Assembly (NCBI GenBank): GCA_036374175.1
Contig: DASUUH010000134.1
Location: 1 to 31,652 of the forward strand
Direction: 5' to 3'
DNA from: JASLBX01 sp036374175
GTDB lineage: Bacteria > Actinomycetota > Actinomycetes > Jiangellales > Jiangellaceae
DNA: 31,652 nt
Made by a program: the position numbers and the translations under genes. The notes under the pieces were generated by a model. It searched no databases, was not told the origin of the DNA, and saw only the letters and a program-made list of their open reading frames with translations. Positions 8,232-14,857 of the stretch are shown in pieces. The first letter of the stretch is position 1. Each line of letters begins with the position of its first letter.

Positions 8232-8702
8232 GTGACAGCTCAGACTCCACGGCGGACGCTTCTTGTCGCGGCCGCCTCGGGCGCCGCGGCCGCGCTGACC
8301 GGATGCACGGTGTACGGGCGTGACGATCCGGCGGCCGAGCCGGAGGGTTCTGCCACGCAACCGGACGAATCCGGCGACGGCGGTGACGAGTCCGGCGGCG
8401 GGGTGCTGGCCACGACGGGTGAGGTCGACGTCGGCGGCGGCGTGATCCTGGCCGACCGCGGAGTGGTCGTCACCCAGCCGAGCAGCGGTGAGTTCAAGGG
8501 CTTCAGCGCCACCTGCACGCATCAGGGCTGCACAGTGTCGTCGGTCAGCGACGGGACGATCAACTGTGCGTGCCACGGCAGCAAGTTCTCCATCGAGGAC
8601 GGCTCCGTCGTGCAGGCGGCCTCCGGCCTCACACCGGAGGCGCAGGCACCGCTCCCGGAGGTTCCGATCAGCGTGGACGGTGACTCGATCCTGGCCGGCT
8701 GA
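8232..8702 (+). CDS. Rieske [2Fe-2S] protein with twin-arginine signal and lipobox
   Basis: Extracytoplasmic iron-sulfur electron carrier of 156 aa. The GTG start at 8232 follows AAGGAGA with 5-nt spacing. The N-terminus has twin arginines (TPRRTLL), a short Ala-rich core and LTGC, so it is probably Tat-exported after cluster insertion and lipid-anchored at Cys25. An acidic Gly/Ser-rich linker follows. The Rieske motifs are CTHQGC and CACHGS: Cys95, His97, Cys112 and His115 as predicted cluster ligands, Cys100 and Cys114 as the predicted disulfide. The protein lacks an oxygenase domain and is much shorter than the actinobacterial bc1 Rieske subunit QcrA, and no cytochrome b or c gene is next to it. 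It probably works with the preceding membrane protein. Confidence 0.92.
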   Translation: MTAQTPRRTLLVAAASGAAAALTGCTVYGRDDPAAEPEGSATQPDESGDGGDESGGGVLATTGEVDVGGGVILADRGVVVTQPSSGEFKGFSATCTHQGCTVSSVSDGTINCACHGSKFSIEDGSVVQAASGLTPEAQAPLPEVPISVDGDSILAG

Positions 8703-8745
8703 TCGCACGGACCGGGCTGTCAGACGGCGGCCATACCATGACGCA

Positions 8746-9207
8746 ATGACCCGGACTGACAAGGCGTCGCGAGTGATCCAGGCCCCGGTCAACCGCGTCT
8801 ACGCCGCCCTCGTTGATCCGGACGCACTCGCTGCCTGGTTACCGCCGGATGGGATGAGCGGCCGGTTCGAGCGGTTCGACGCGCGTCCCGGCGGCTCGTA
8901 CCGGTTGGTCCTGACCTACTCGGACGCCTCGGCATCACCCGGCAAGGCCACGGCGGACTCCGACGTGGTCGAGGCGCGCTTCCTCGACATCGTCCCCGGC
9001 GTGCGAGTCGTGCAGGCTGTGGACTTCATCTCCGATGACCCGGCTTATGCCGGCACGATGACGATGAGCTGGGAGGTTGCGGCCGTCGAGGCGGGGTCTC
9101 GGGTCGAAATCCGGGCCGAGGATGTTCCGGCGGGCATTTCTCCGGACGATCATGCCGCCGGCCTCGCCTCGTCGCTGGCGAATCTGGCGGCATACGTGGA
9201 GTCTTAG
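8746..9207 (+). CDS. SRPBCC-fold protein (AHSA1/START-like)
   Basis: Soluble 153-aa protein of the SRPBCC superfamily. The start MTRTDKASRVIQAPVNRVYAA, the segment DALAAWLPPDGM and the strand GGSYRLVLTY are typical of AHSA1-like ligand-binding folds, whose hydrophobic cavity binds small lipophilic molecules. The C-terminal helix runs through HAAGLASSLANLAAYVES. ATG 8746 is chosen because an ATG at 8738 is out of frame and the family normally starts directly at the first strand. It is 43 bp after the Rieske gene on the same strand, so co-transcription is possible but a functional link is not evident. The ligand is unknown. Confidence 0.85.
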   Translation: MTRTDKASRVIQAPVNRVYAALVDPDALAAWLPPDGMSGRFERFDARPGGSYRLVLTYSDASASPGKATADSDVVEARFLDIVPGVRVVQAVDFISDDPAYAGTMTMSWEVAAVEAGSRVEIRAEDVPAGISPDDHAAGLASSLANLAAYVES

Positions 9208-9234
9208 GCCACGGCGTCGCTCGCGAACGCTGCG

Positions 9235-9285
9235 CAGCCGAGGCTCTCCGCGGCGATTACCCGCCGCCCCGGAGAGCCTCGGCTG
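9235..9285. terminator. Bidirectional terminator between convergent genes
   Basis: Perfect 16-bp arms at 9235-9250 (CAGCCGAGGCTCTCCG) and 9270-9285 with a 19-nt loop that itself contains CGGCG/CGCCG complementarity. It lies between the stop codons of the SRPBCC gene (9207) and the convergent tautomerase gene (9305), so it can serve both. Confidence 0.8.
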
Positions 9286-9304
9286 CTGACCGATCGGGCT
9301 AGCG

Positions 9305-9529
9305 CTAGCCGACCACGACGCCCGCGAGCTCGTGGACGGCACGGGTGCTGAGGGGCTGGCCCCCGATGGCCCAGTCGCCGCTCTTCACCTCGTCGATGAC
9401 GACCCAGGTAACCCCTCGCATAGCTTCACCCTCGACGGCGACGAGCGCGTCGGTGACGCGTGTGAGGATCTCCTGCTTCTGCTCATCGGTGAAGACGTTC
9501 TCGATGACCCTTACGTTGACGAACGGCAT
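9305..9529 (-). CDS. 4-oxalocrotonate tautomerase family protein
   Basis: Small 74-aa protein of the tautomerase superfamily. These enzymes move a proton between carbon and oxygen of an enol/keto substrate, using the N-terminal proline exposed after Met removal. Here the start is MPFVNVRVIENVFTDEQKQEI, so Pro2 is present, followed by the beta-strand/helix pattern and the WVVIDEVKSGDWAIGG segment, which is characteristic of the longer members. An AAAGGAG ribosome site precedes ATG 9529. It appears to be a single-gene unit. The natural substrate cannot be inferred. Confidence 0.9.
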   Translation of the reverse strand: MPFVNVRVIENVFTDEQKQEILTRVTDALVAVEGEAMRGVTWVVIDEVKSGDWAIGGQPLSTRAVHELAGVVVG

Positions 9530-9616
9530 GGCGGCCGCTCCTTTCGAGTGGTACTGACGTTGACGAGTCGATCATGCGAGACGGGCGTGTGCGCATTCGT
9601 GTGATGGCGGCTGCGG

Positions 9617-10087
9617 TCACAACGGAGAGATAAGAGCAAGCACGCCCCACCACGTCAGGAGGCCAGCGAGCAACGGGATAGGAAAGTTGCGAGTGCTTCG
9701 CCAGACGACAACAGCGACGGCAGCGGCAATCAGGGATGCGACCGTCTCCACGGCGATGTCGTCCCTCGTGGGGCGAGCAGGGCCGGCACGGTGATCGCTG
9801 CAAGCACCGCTGGGCCACGAACTGCAGAGGAACGGCTCCACCTTCACGGCGGGCGGGCCGCGCCCTCACCAGGAAGACGGCGCGCTGCGCAAAGTGCCGA
9901 GGCCGAGCATCTCCATTATACGAGCTGCGCGGCTCCCGCGATCATCACGGGTGAGCTGAGCCAGGCGATGAACGGATCTACGCCGGCCGAGCTGAGGCGG
10001 CGCCGACAGCGAGAGCAACGGGAAGTAACCGACGACCACAGCCGTGCCGTCTCGAAGGCCGGCCCGCCGGCCGGACGGATGGGACAT
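9617..10087 (-). pseudogene. Decayed azlC-azlD branched-chain amino acid exporter locus
   Basis: Two fragments in shifting frames. The right fragment, 9916-10087, reads GLRDGTAVVVGYFPLL in one frame and then, after a frameshift, DPFIAWLSSPVMIAGAAQLV in another; this is the start of an AzlC-type permease. The left fragment reads GPAVLAAITVPALLAPR in one frame (about 9765-9817) and, after another shift, VETVASLIAAAVAVVVWRSTRN to a stop at 9617, matching the C-terminal half of AzlD. The middle and C-terminal part of azlC and the first half of azlD are missing. I infer an inactivated azlCD pair with a large internal deletion and at least two frameshifts. Identity is by motif recall, so homology should be treated as probable. 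Confidence 0.6.
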
Positions 10088-10122
10088 GGAGCATCTTCAG
10101 GTCGAGCGACCATCGGGGATGG

Positions 10123-10128
10123 GATAAT
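10123..10128 (+). promoter_or_regulatory. Possible -10 element for a leaderless regulator mRNA
   Basis: GATAAT ends 5 nt before the GTG start at 10134, the distance expected when transcription starts on the start codon. No convincing ribosome site at normal spacing and no good -35 hexamer were seen. Confidence 0.4.
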
Positions 10129-10133
10129 GAGGT

Positions 10134-11924
10134 GTGTCAACGCGCATCAACCTGCTGGGGTCACCGTCCATCGAGTTGGACGGGCGGCCGCTTGCCCCGC
10201 CCCGTGGCAGCAAGACGTGGGCCCTGCTGGCCTATCTCGCACTTACGGAGGTCCCCGCCCCGCGCACCCGCCTCACTGGGCTGCTCTTCGAGGAAGCCGA
10301 CGATCCTGCAGCAGCCCTGCGTTGGAGCCTGTCCCAGCTGCGTAAGCCCCTGAGAGGCGTGGCCCAGGTGGGTGGCGACCCCGTCGTCTTGACCCTGGGA
10401 CCGAACACCGTGCTTGACACCGACGTGGTCGCCCGTGGTTCGTGGGCCGAGGCGCTGCGCCTGCCCGGCCTCGGCGGTGAACTTCTCGAAGGCGTGTCGC
10501 CGCGGGTCGGCCCGACCTTCGACCTCTGGCTCTCCACGGAGCGCCGTCGGCTCGCCGGACAGACCGCTGCGGTCCTGCGAGAAGCGGCGCACTCTCGACT
10601 CGCCGCGGGGGATTCTGCGTCCGCTGTGGATCTGGCGGTCCGGCTGGTCGCCGCCGAGCCCTTGGTGGAGTCGAGCCACGAGCTACTGATCCGTGCCCTC
10701 GTAGCCGCCGGCGACCGGACCGCGGCAGCCACCCGGGTCGACGAGTGCATGGCGCTCTTCGACCGGGAGCTGGGTGTCCAGCCGTCTCGTGCTGTCTCGG
10801 CCGCGCTCAAGTACCGACCGCCTCCAGCGCTCGCCAGCACTACCGCATCGGTGGACGCCGCCATCGAGGGAGGCGTCGGCGCCGCACACGCCGGGGCCTA
10901 CGAGAGATCCATCGAGTTGTTGCGCTCGGCCGTCGACGGAGCGCGAGCACTCGGCGACGAGGCCCGCCTCGCGCAATCCCTTGTCGAACTCGGCACGGTG
11001 CTGGTCCAAGGAGTCCGGGGCAGTGACGAAGAGGCCGTCGTCGTCCTGCATGAGGCGATCGCGCTGACCCGGCCCACTGGACAGAATGAAATCGGAGCCC
11101 GCGCCGCCCTCGAGCTCGGTCACGTCGAGACCCTCCGGGCCCACTATTCACGGGCAGACGTGTGGTTCACCGAAGCCACGGGCCTCGCCGCCGGAAACCC
11201 GTGCATCCTCGCCTGGGTGGAACTCTTCAGCGGTATGGGTCGCACCGACCAGGGCGACTACGTGAGTGCCCGGCCGCGGCTCGAACGGGCCGTTGAGCTC
11301 GCCCGGTCCGCTGGGGACGCCCGAGCCACGGCGTACGCGTTGACCGCCCTGGGCCGCCTCCAATTGCTGCGCGGTGAGTCAACCGCCCTTGCAACTCTGG
11401 ACGCAGCGTGCGCCGCCGCCAGTGCCATCGGCTGGACCGCCTTCCTTCCCTTTCCCCGAGCCTTACTGGCCGAGGTGTGGCTGGCCGCGGGAGATCTGGG
11501 CCCGGCCGCCGCCGCGTTCGACCACGCCTACGCCCTTGCGCGCCAGGTGGGCGATCCTTGCTGGGAGGGCTACTCACTTCGGGGCCGCGGGCTGTTGGCA
11601 GCCGCTCAGGGCGCTGACGACCTCGCGCTCGAACTGCTCGTCGAGGCCCCAAGGGCCTGCCGCCGGATCCGCGACGCCCACGATTGGGTTGAAGGTCACT
11701 CCCTCGAGGCCCTGTGCCGGTTCGCCGTCTCGCGTGGCTTGGCCGAGGCGGCCGCATGGGTCGATGAATTGGAGGACTTCGCAGCCCGCCGGGGCCTGGG
11801 CGAGCTGGTAGCCCGAGCGGCGCAGCATCGATCTGCCCTGGGCCAGACTGGTGCAGCGAACCTTGTCGCAGTGCTCGGCGGCGACCACGACAACTTCGCT
11901 GGAGTCCCGCGATCAACTGGGTAG
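10134..11924 (+). CDS. BTAD/TPR transcriptional regulator (AfsR/SARP-like, no ATPase domain)
   Basis: DNA-binding regulator of 596 aa. Residues 1-90 form a winged-helix-like domain (INLLGSPSIELDGRPLAPPRG, WALLAYLALTE, LRWSLSQLRKPL) of the OmpR-type found in SARPs. Residues about 100-230 form the bacterial transcriptional activator domain (WLSTERRRLAGQTAAVL, ESSHELLIRALVAAGDRTAA, FDRELGVQPS). The remainder, about 240-580, is helical with TPR-like repeats (YERSIELLRSAVDGAR, GDYVSARPRLERAVELAR, GDLGPAAAAFDHAYALARQ). No P-loop is present, unlike full AfsR. The GTG start is supported by the family N-terminus; the transcript may be leaderless. It is flanked by a pseudogene and tmRNA, so neighbours give no clue to its target genes. 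Confidence 0.88.
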   Translation: MSTRINLLGSPSIELDGRPLAPPRGSKTWALLAYLALTEVPAPRTRLTGLLFEEADDPAAALRWSLSQLRKPLRGVAQVGGDPVVLTLGPNTVLDTDVVARGSWAEALRLPGLGGELLEGVSPRVGPTFDLWLSTERRRLAGQTAAVLREAAHSRLAAGDSASAVDLAVRLVAAEPLVESSHELLIRALVAAGDRTAAATRVDECMALFDRELGVQPSRAVSAALKYRPPPALASTTASVDAAIEGGVGAAHAGAYERSIELLRSAVDGARALGDEARLAQSLVELGTVLVQGVRGSDEEAVVVLHEAIALTRPTGQNEIGARAALELGHVETLRAHYSRADVWFTEATGLAAGNPCILAWVELFSGMGRTDQGDYVSARPRLERAVELARSAGDARATAYALTALGRLQLLRGESTALATLDAACAAASAIGWTAFLPFPRALLAEVWLAAGDLGPAAAAFDHAYALARQVGDPCWEGYSLRGRGLLAAAQGADDLALELLVEAPRACRRIRDAHDWVEGHSLEALCRFAVSRGLAEAAAWVDELEDFAARRGLGELVARAAQHRSALGQTGAANLVAVLGGDHDNFAGVPRSTG

Positions 11925-11937
11925 GCCTATTTAGGCC
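11924..11937. terminator. Short hairpin overlapping the regulator stop codon
   Basis: GGCCT (11924-11928) and AGGCC (11933-11937) with ATTT between them. The stem starts on the last base of the TAG stop. It is short, so its role as a terminator is uncertain. Confidence 0.3.
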
Positions 11938-11949
11938 AGCTGTGTGAAC

Positions 11950-11983
11950 CCGACCAACCCGTTGAGCACGGCGGTTGAGTCGG
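11950..11983. terminator. Bulged hairpin between regulator and tmRNA 3' ends
   Basis: CCGAC/GTCGG (11950-11954, 11979-11983) and AACC/GGTT (11956-11959, 11973-11976) stack with a small bulge and a 13-nt loop. It lies between the convergent regulator gene and tmRNA and could end either transcript. Confidence 0.4.
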
Positions 11984-12047
11984 TCCACGTGTGTTCAGTA
12001 CGCCCTCAGGTGCCTTATCGAGACACCGTGCGAGGTACCGATCACAG

Positions 12048-12416
12048 TGGAGGTGCCGGGAATCGAACCCGGGTCCTTCGACGCTCCTCCAGGGCTTCTC
12101 CGGGCGCAGCCTGCTGTCGCCTCTACTCGGCTCCGGTGATCATGCAGGCAAGTTCACCGTGACGAGCCCAGTCGCGTACATGTTCCCACCGGTCCCGCGA
12201 CCGTACCGGCGGGTGAGCTTCCTAGCTGATGCCGATCACCGGGTCGGAAGCATCCCCGGGTCGACAGACTTCTTTACTCTGCCTCAGGCGGCGAGAGTGA
12301 AGTCAGTGCGCGTAGCGTTGGCACTTGTAACGTTGCCGCGTTGGTTAACGAGTTCACGCGACATCCTCGGCCCGCTTCCCCTGGTTCGACGAACGAAGTC
12401 GAAACCGTTCACCCCC
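12048..12416 (-). ncRNA. ssrA: Transfer-messenger RNA (tmRNA)
   Basis: RNA that rescues ribosomes stalled on broken mRNAs and adds a degradation tag. On the minus strand the 5' end reads GGGGGTGAACGGTTTCGAC, the conserved tmRNA start. The 3' end has a tRNA-like T arm, GGGTTCGATTCCCGGC, and an acceptor strand CACCTCC that pairs with GGGGGTG at the 5' end. The CCA is not encoded after the discriminator A at 12048. The tag frame (12284-12322) begins with resume codon GCC and encodes ANATRTDFTLAA followed by TGA; the LAA end is the usual protease signal. Total length is about 369 nt, normal for bacteria. Its partner smpB is at 18718-19188. Confidence 0.96.
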
Positions 12417-12552
12417 ATGTTTAGTTGTCAATCCAGCCTCACAGTTGGAGCCCGAACGGGCTGGCTGCTGGCTCGGCCCGTCCAGGCTACTTGATAGAAC
12501 GCCGGACCGACCACTGTGATTCCCGGCCGCCGTTCGTCGTCCGTCCACTGAC

Positions 12553-12640
12553 CAAGATCATGCTGCGGCCGGAGTAACGGTGCGATCCGTCCCATTTGTC
12601 GGGCAAACTGGCAGCTTACTCCGGCCGCAGCATGATCTTG
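12553..12640. repeat. Perfect 25-bp inverted repeat between divergent genes
   Basis: Arms at 12553-12577 and 12616-12640 are perfect reverse complements over 25 bp and start with CAAGATCATG at the outer ends; the loop is 38 nt. It lies upstream of both flanking genes, so it is not positioned to terminate either of them. It shares the outer GATC with several other palindromes in the window. Confidence 0.85.
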
Positions 12641-12686
12641 ACCGCCATCGCAGCGTCATATAGGCGCTCGCGAGCCCTCCACGTTG

Positions 12687-12704
12687 GGTTACTCGCTGGT
12701 AACC
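12687..12704. promoter_or_regulatory. Candidate operator of the acyl-CoA dehydrogenase gene
   Basis: GGTTAC-TCGCTG-GTAACC is an inverted repeat with 6-bp arms, 45 bp upstream of the ATG, in the expected core promoter region. TetR-family repressors of fatty-acid degradation genes bind palindromes of this size; the specific regulator is inference. Confidence 0.5.
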
Positions 12705-12748
12705 TGGATCAGGAAGCACCGATCCCCGTCAGGAGGATGCGAGCTGCC

Positions 12749-14674
12749 ATGACGACCACAACTAACGGCCACCCAGTCGACGAACGCGAGGCCCGCCGGC
12801 TAGCCGAAGCCGCCCGCGAAACCGAGTGGCGGGCGCCGTCCTTCGCTAAGGAACTGTTCCTCGGACGCTTCCAACTCGAGCTGATCCACCCGCACCCGAC
12901 CCAGTCCCCGGGCGACCAGGCGCGCAGCGACGACTTCCTGGCCAAGCTGCGGAACGTCTGCGAAAACGAGCTGGACGGCTCGGTCATCGAACGCGACTCG
13001 AAGATTCCGGACGATTACGTCAAGGCGCTGGCGGACCTTGGCGTCTTCGGCATGAAGATCCCCGAGGAGTACGGCGGGCTGGGGCTCAGCCAACTGGCGT
13101 ACAACCGGGGCCTGATGCTGGTCGGCTCCGTCCACCCGGCACTCGTCGCTCTGGTGTCGGCGCACCAGTCGATCGGCGTCCCGCAGCCGGTCAAGTTGTT
13201 CGGCAACGAGGCCCAGAAGCAGGCTTACCTGCCCCGGTGCGCACAGGGTGCGATCAGCGCGTTCCTGCTCACCGAACCGGACGTCGGCTCGGACCCGGCC
13301 CGGATGGCCACGACCGCGACGCCGGTGGACGGCGGGGCTGCGTACGAACTCGACGGGGTCAAGCTGTGGACGACCAACGGCGTGGTGGCCGAATTGCTCG
13401 TCGTCATGGCCCGAGTGCCGGCTCACGACGGAGGGCCTGGCGGAATCAGTGCGTTCGTCGTCGAGGCCGATTCTCCCGGCATTACCGTCGAGCAGCGCAA
13501 CGCGTTCATGGGCCTGCGCGGCATCGAGAACGGGTTGACCCGCTTTGAAAAGGTGCGCGTGCCGGCCGAGAACCGCCTCGGCGCCGAAGGCCAGGGCCTC
13601 AAGATCGCCCTCACCACACTGAATGCCGGCCGGCTGGCCATCCCGGCCACGTGCACCGCCGCGTCGAAGTGGTGCCTGAAGATCGCTCGGGAATGGTCGA
13701 ATGCTCGCGTCCAGATGGGCCGGCCTATCGGCCGACACGCCGCCATCGCGCACAAGATCTCGTTCATCGCTGCGACGGCGTTCGCCCAGGAGGCGGTGCT
13801 CGACCTGTCCGCACTGCTCGCCGACAAGGGCGGGCGCGACCTGCGGATCGAAGCGGCGATGGCCAAACTGTGGTCGTCCGAAATGGCCTGGGTCGTTGCC
13901 GACGAGCTGGTGCAGATCCGCGGCGGCCGCGGCTACGAGACCGCCGAGTCGCTGCGCGCCCGCGGCGAGCGGGCCGTGCCTGCCGAGCAGATCCTCCGCG
14001 ACCTGCGGATCAACCGGATCTTCGAGGGCACCAACGAGATCCAGCGGCTGCTGATCGCCCGCGAGGCGGTCGATGCCCATATCCAGGCCGCCGGCGCTCT
14101 CGCCGAGATGGACGCCGATCTGCCGGACAAGGCGCGCGCCGCAGCCAAAGCAAGCGGGTTCTATGCCCGGTGGCTGCCCAAGCTGGTCGCCGGGAAGGGA
14201 CGCGTGCCCGGCTCGTACGCCGAGTTCGGCAACCTCGCCCCGCACCTGCGGTACATCGAGCGGGCCTCACGCAAGCTCGCCCGGTCGTCGTTCTACGGCA
14301 TGGCACGGTGGCAGGCCAAGCTGGAGCGCAAGCAGGGTTTCCTCGGCCGCATCGTCGACATCGGGGCCGAGCTGTTCGCCATGGCGGCCTGCTGCGTGCG
14401 CGCCCAGATGCTGCGCGATCAGGGCCGGGACGGTGAGCAGGCCGCGCAGCTTGCGGACGTGTTCTGCCGGCAGTCTCGGCTCCGCATTGAGCGGCTGTTC
14501 GACGCGCTTTGGAAGAACACCGACGTGGTGGACGAGAGGTTGGCGAAGGCCGTACTTGCCGGCGAGCACGTCTGGTTCGAGGCCGACGTCATCGACCCGT
14601 CGGAGGGCACTGGTCCGTGGATCGCCGAGCGATCCGGCGAGCCCCGGCCAAACGTCGCCCGCCGCTTCCTCTAG
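12749..14674 (+). CDS. Acyl-CoA dehydrogenase (641 aa)
   Basis: Flavoenzyme of the first step of beta-oxidation, forming the trans-2 double bond in an acyl-CoA. Recognisable motifs are FLTEPDVGSDPARM and LDGVKLWTTNG (FAD and substrate site), GRPIGRHAAIAHKISF, IRGGRGYETAESL and INRIFEGTNEIQRLL; Glu426 of FEGT is the expected catalytic base. The protein is about 640 aa, longer than the usual 380-400, because of a C-terminal helical extension (about residues 455-641), as in VLCAD-like enzymes. ATG 12749 (MTTTTNGHP) is chosen; AGGAGG lies 12 nt upstream, slightly far, and an in-frame ATG at 12737 is too close to that site. Chain-length preference is not readable. Confidence 0.93.
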   Translation: MTTTTNGHPVDEREARRLAEAARETEWRAPSFAKELFLGRFQLELIHPHPTQSPGDQARSDDFLAKLRNVCENELDGSVIERDSKIPDDYVKALADLGVFGMKIPEEYGGLGLSQLAYNRGLMLVGSVHPALVALVSAHQSIGVPQPVKLFGNEAQKQAYLPRCAQGAISAFLLTEPDVGSDPARMATTATPVDGGAAYELDGVKLWTTNGVVAELLVVMARVPAHDGGPGGISAFVVEADSPGITVEQRNAFMGLRGIENGLTRFEKVRVPAENRLGAEGQGLKIALTTLNAGRLAIPATCTAASKWCLKIAREWSNARVQMGRPIGRHAAIAHKISFIAATAFAQEAVLDLSALLADKGGRDLRIEAAMAKLWSSEMAWVVADELVQIRGGRGYETAESLRARGERAVPAEQILRDLRINRIFEGTNEIQRLLIAREAVDAHIQAAGALAEMDADLPDKARAAAKASGFYARWLPKLVAGKGRVPGSYAEFGNLAPHLRYIERASRKLARSSFYGMARWQAKLERKQGFLGRIVDIGAELFAMAACCVRAQMLRDQGRDGEQAAQLADVFCRQSRLRIERLFDALWKNTDVVDERLAKAVLAGEHVWFEADVIDPSEGTGPWIAERSGEPRPNVARRFL

Positions 14675-14726
14675 CGATCTTGAGACAATCCACAGCGCAC
14701 GACAGTGTGGATTGTCTCAAGATCGC
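14674..14726. repeat. Palindromic element copy 1, likely terminator of the acyl-CoA dehydrogenase gene
   Basis: Perfect 21-bp arms at 14674-14694 and 14706-14726 with an 11-nt loop. The arm core reads GATCTTGAGACAATCCACA. The first base of the arm is the last base of the TAG stop codon. It matches the element at 25007-25055 in arm sequence, loop length and partly loop sequence, with the compensatory change A-T here versus C-G there. Confidence 0.92.
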
Positions 14727-14857
14727 CTTGTGCTGGGCTATCGACGTAGCGCCGTCAGGCTGGTAGAACAGGCCCAATCGTCATGGTGGTTCCTGGCGAC
14801 CCCAACGCCAGGCGTTGCTACCGACGCGACTCTGCCCGTCCGAGGAGAGGTGCGCCC

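Larger units (their letters stand above)
12417..12748. other. Divergent intergenic region between ssrA and the acyl-CoA dehydrogenase gene
   Basis: This 332-bp stretch must carry the promoters of both divergent units. It contains the inverted repeat at 12553-12640 and the candidate operator at 12687-12704. A minus-strand TTGACA at 12431-12426 lies too close to the mature tmRNA end for a normal -35, so no ssrA promoter is assigned. No further gene is convincing here. Confidence 0.6.

Noticed and set aside
8232..8702. Rieske protein as part of a ring-hydroxylating oxygenase or bc1 complex
   Set aside because: It has a lipobox/Tat signal, no oxygenase domain and no cytochrome b, c or oxygenase subunit genes next to it.
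12426..12431. Minus-strand TTGACA as the -35 box of ssrA
   Set aside because: It is only about 10 nt from the mature 5' end of tmRNA, too near for a -35; the precursor start is unknown.
12800..14245. Minus-strand open frame of 481 codons
   Set aside because: Antisense to the acyl-CoA dehydrogenase, with no recognisable domain.
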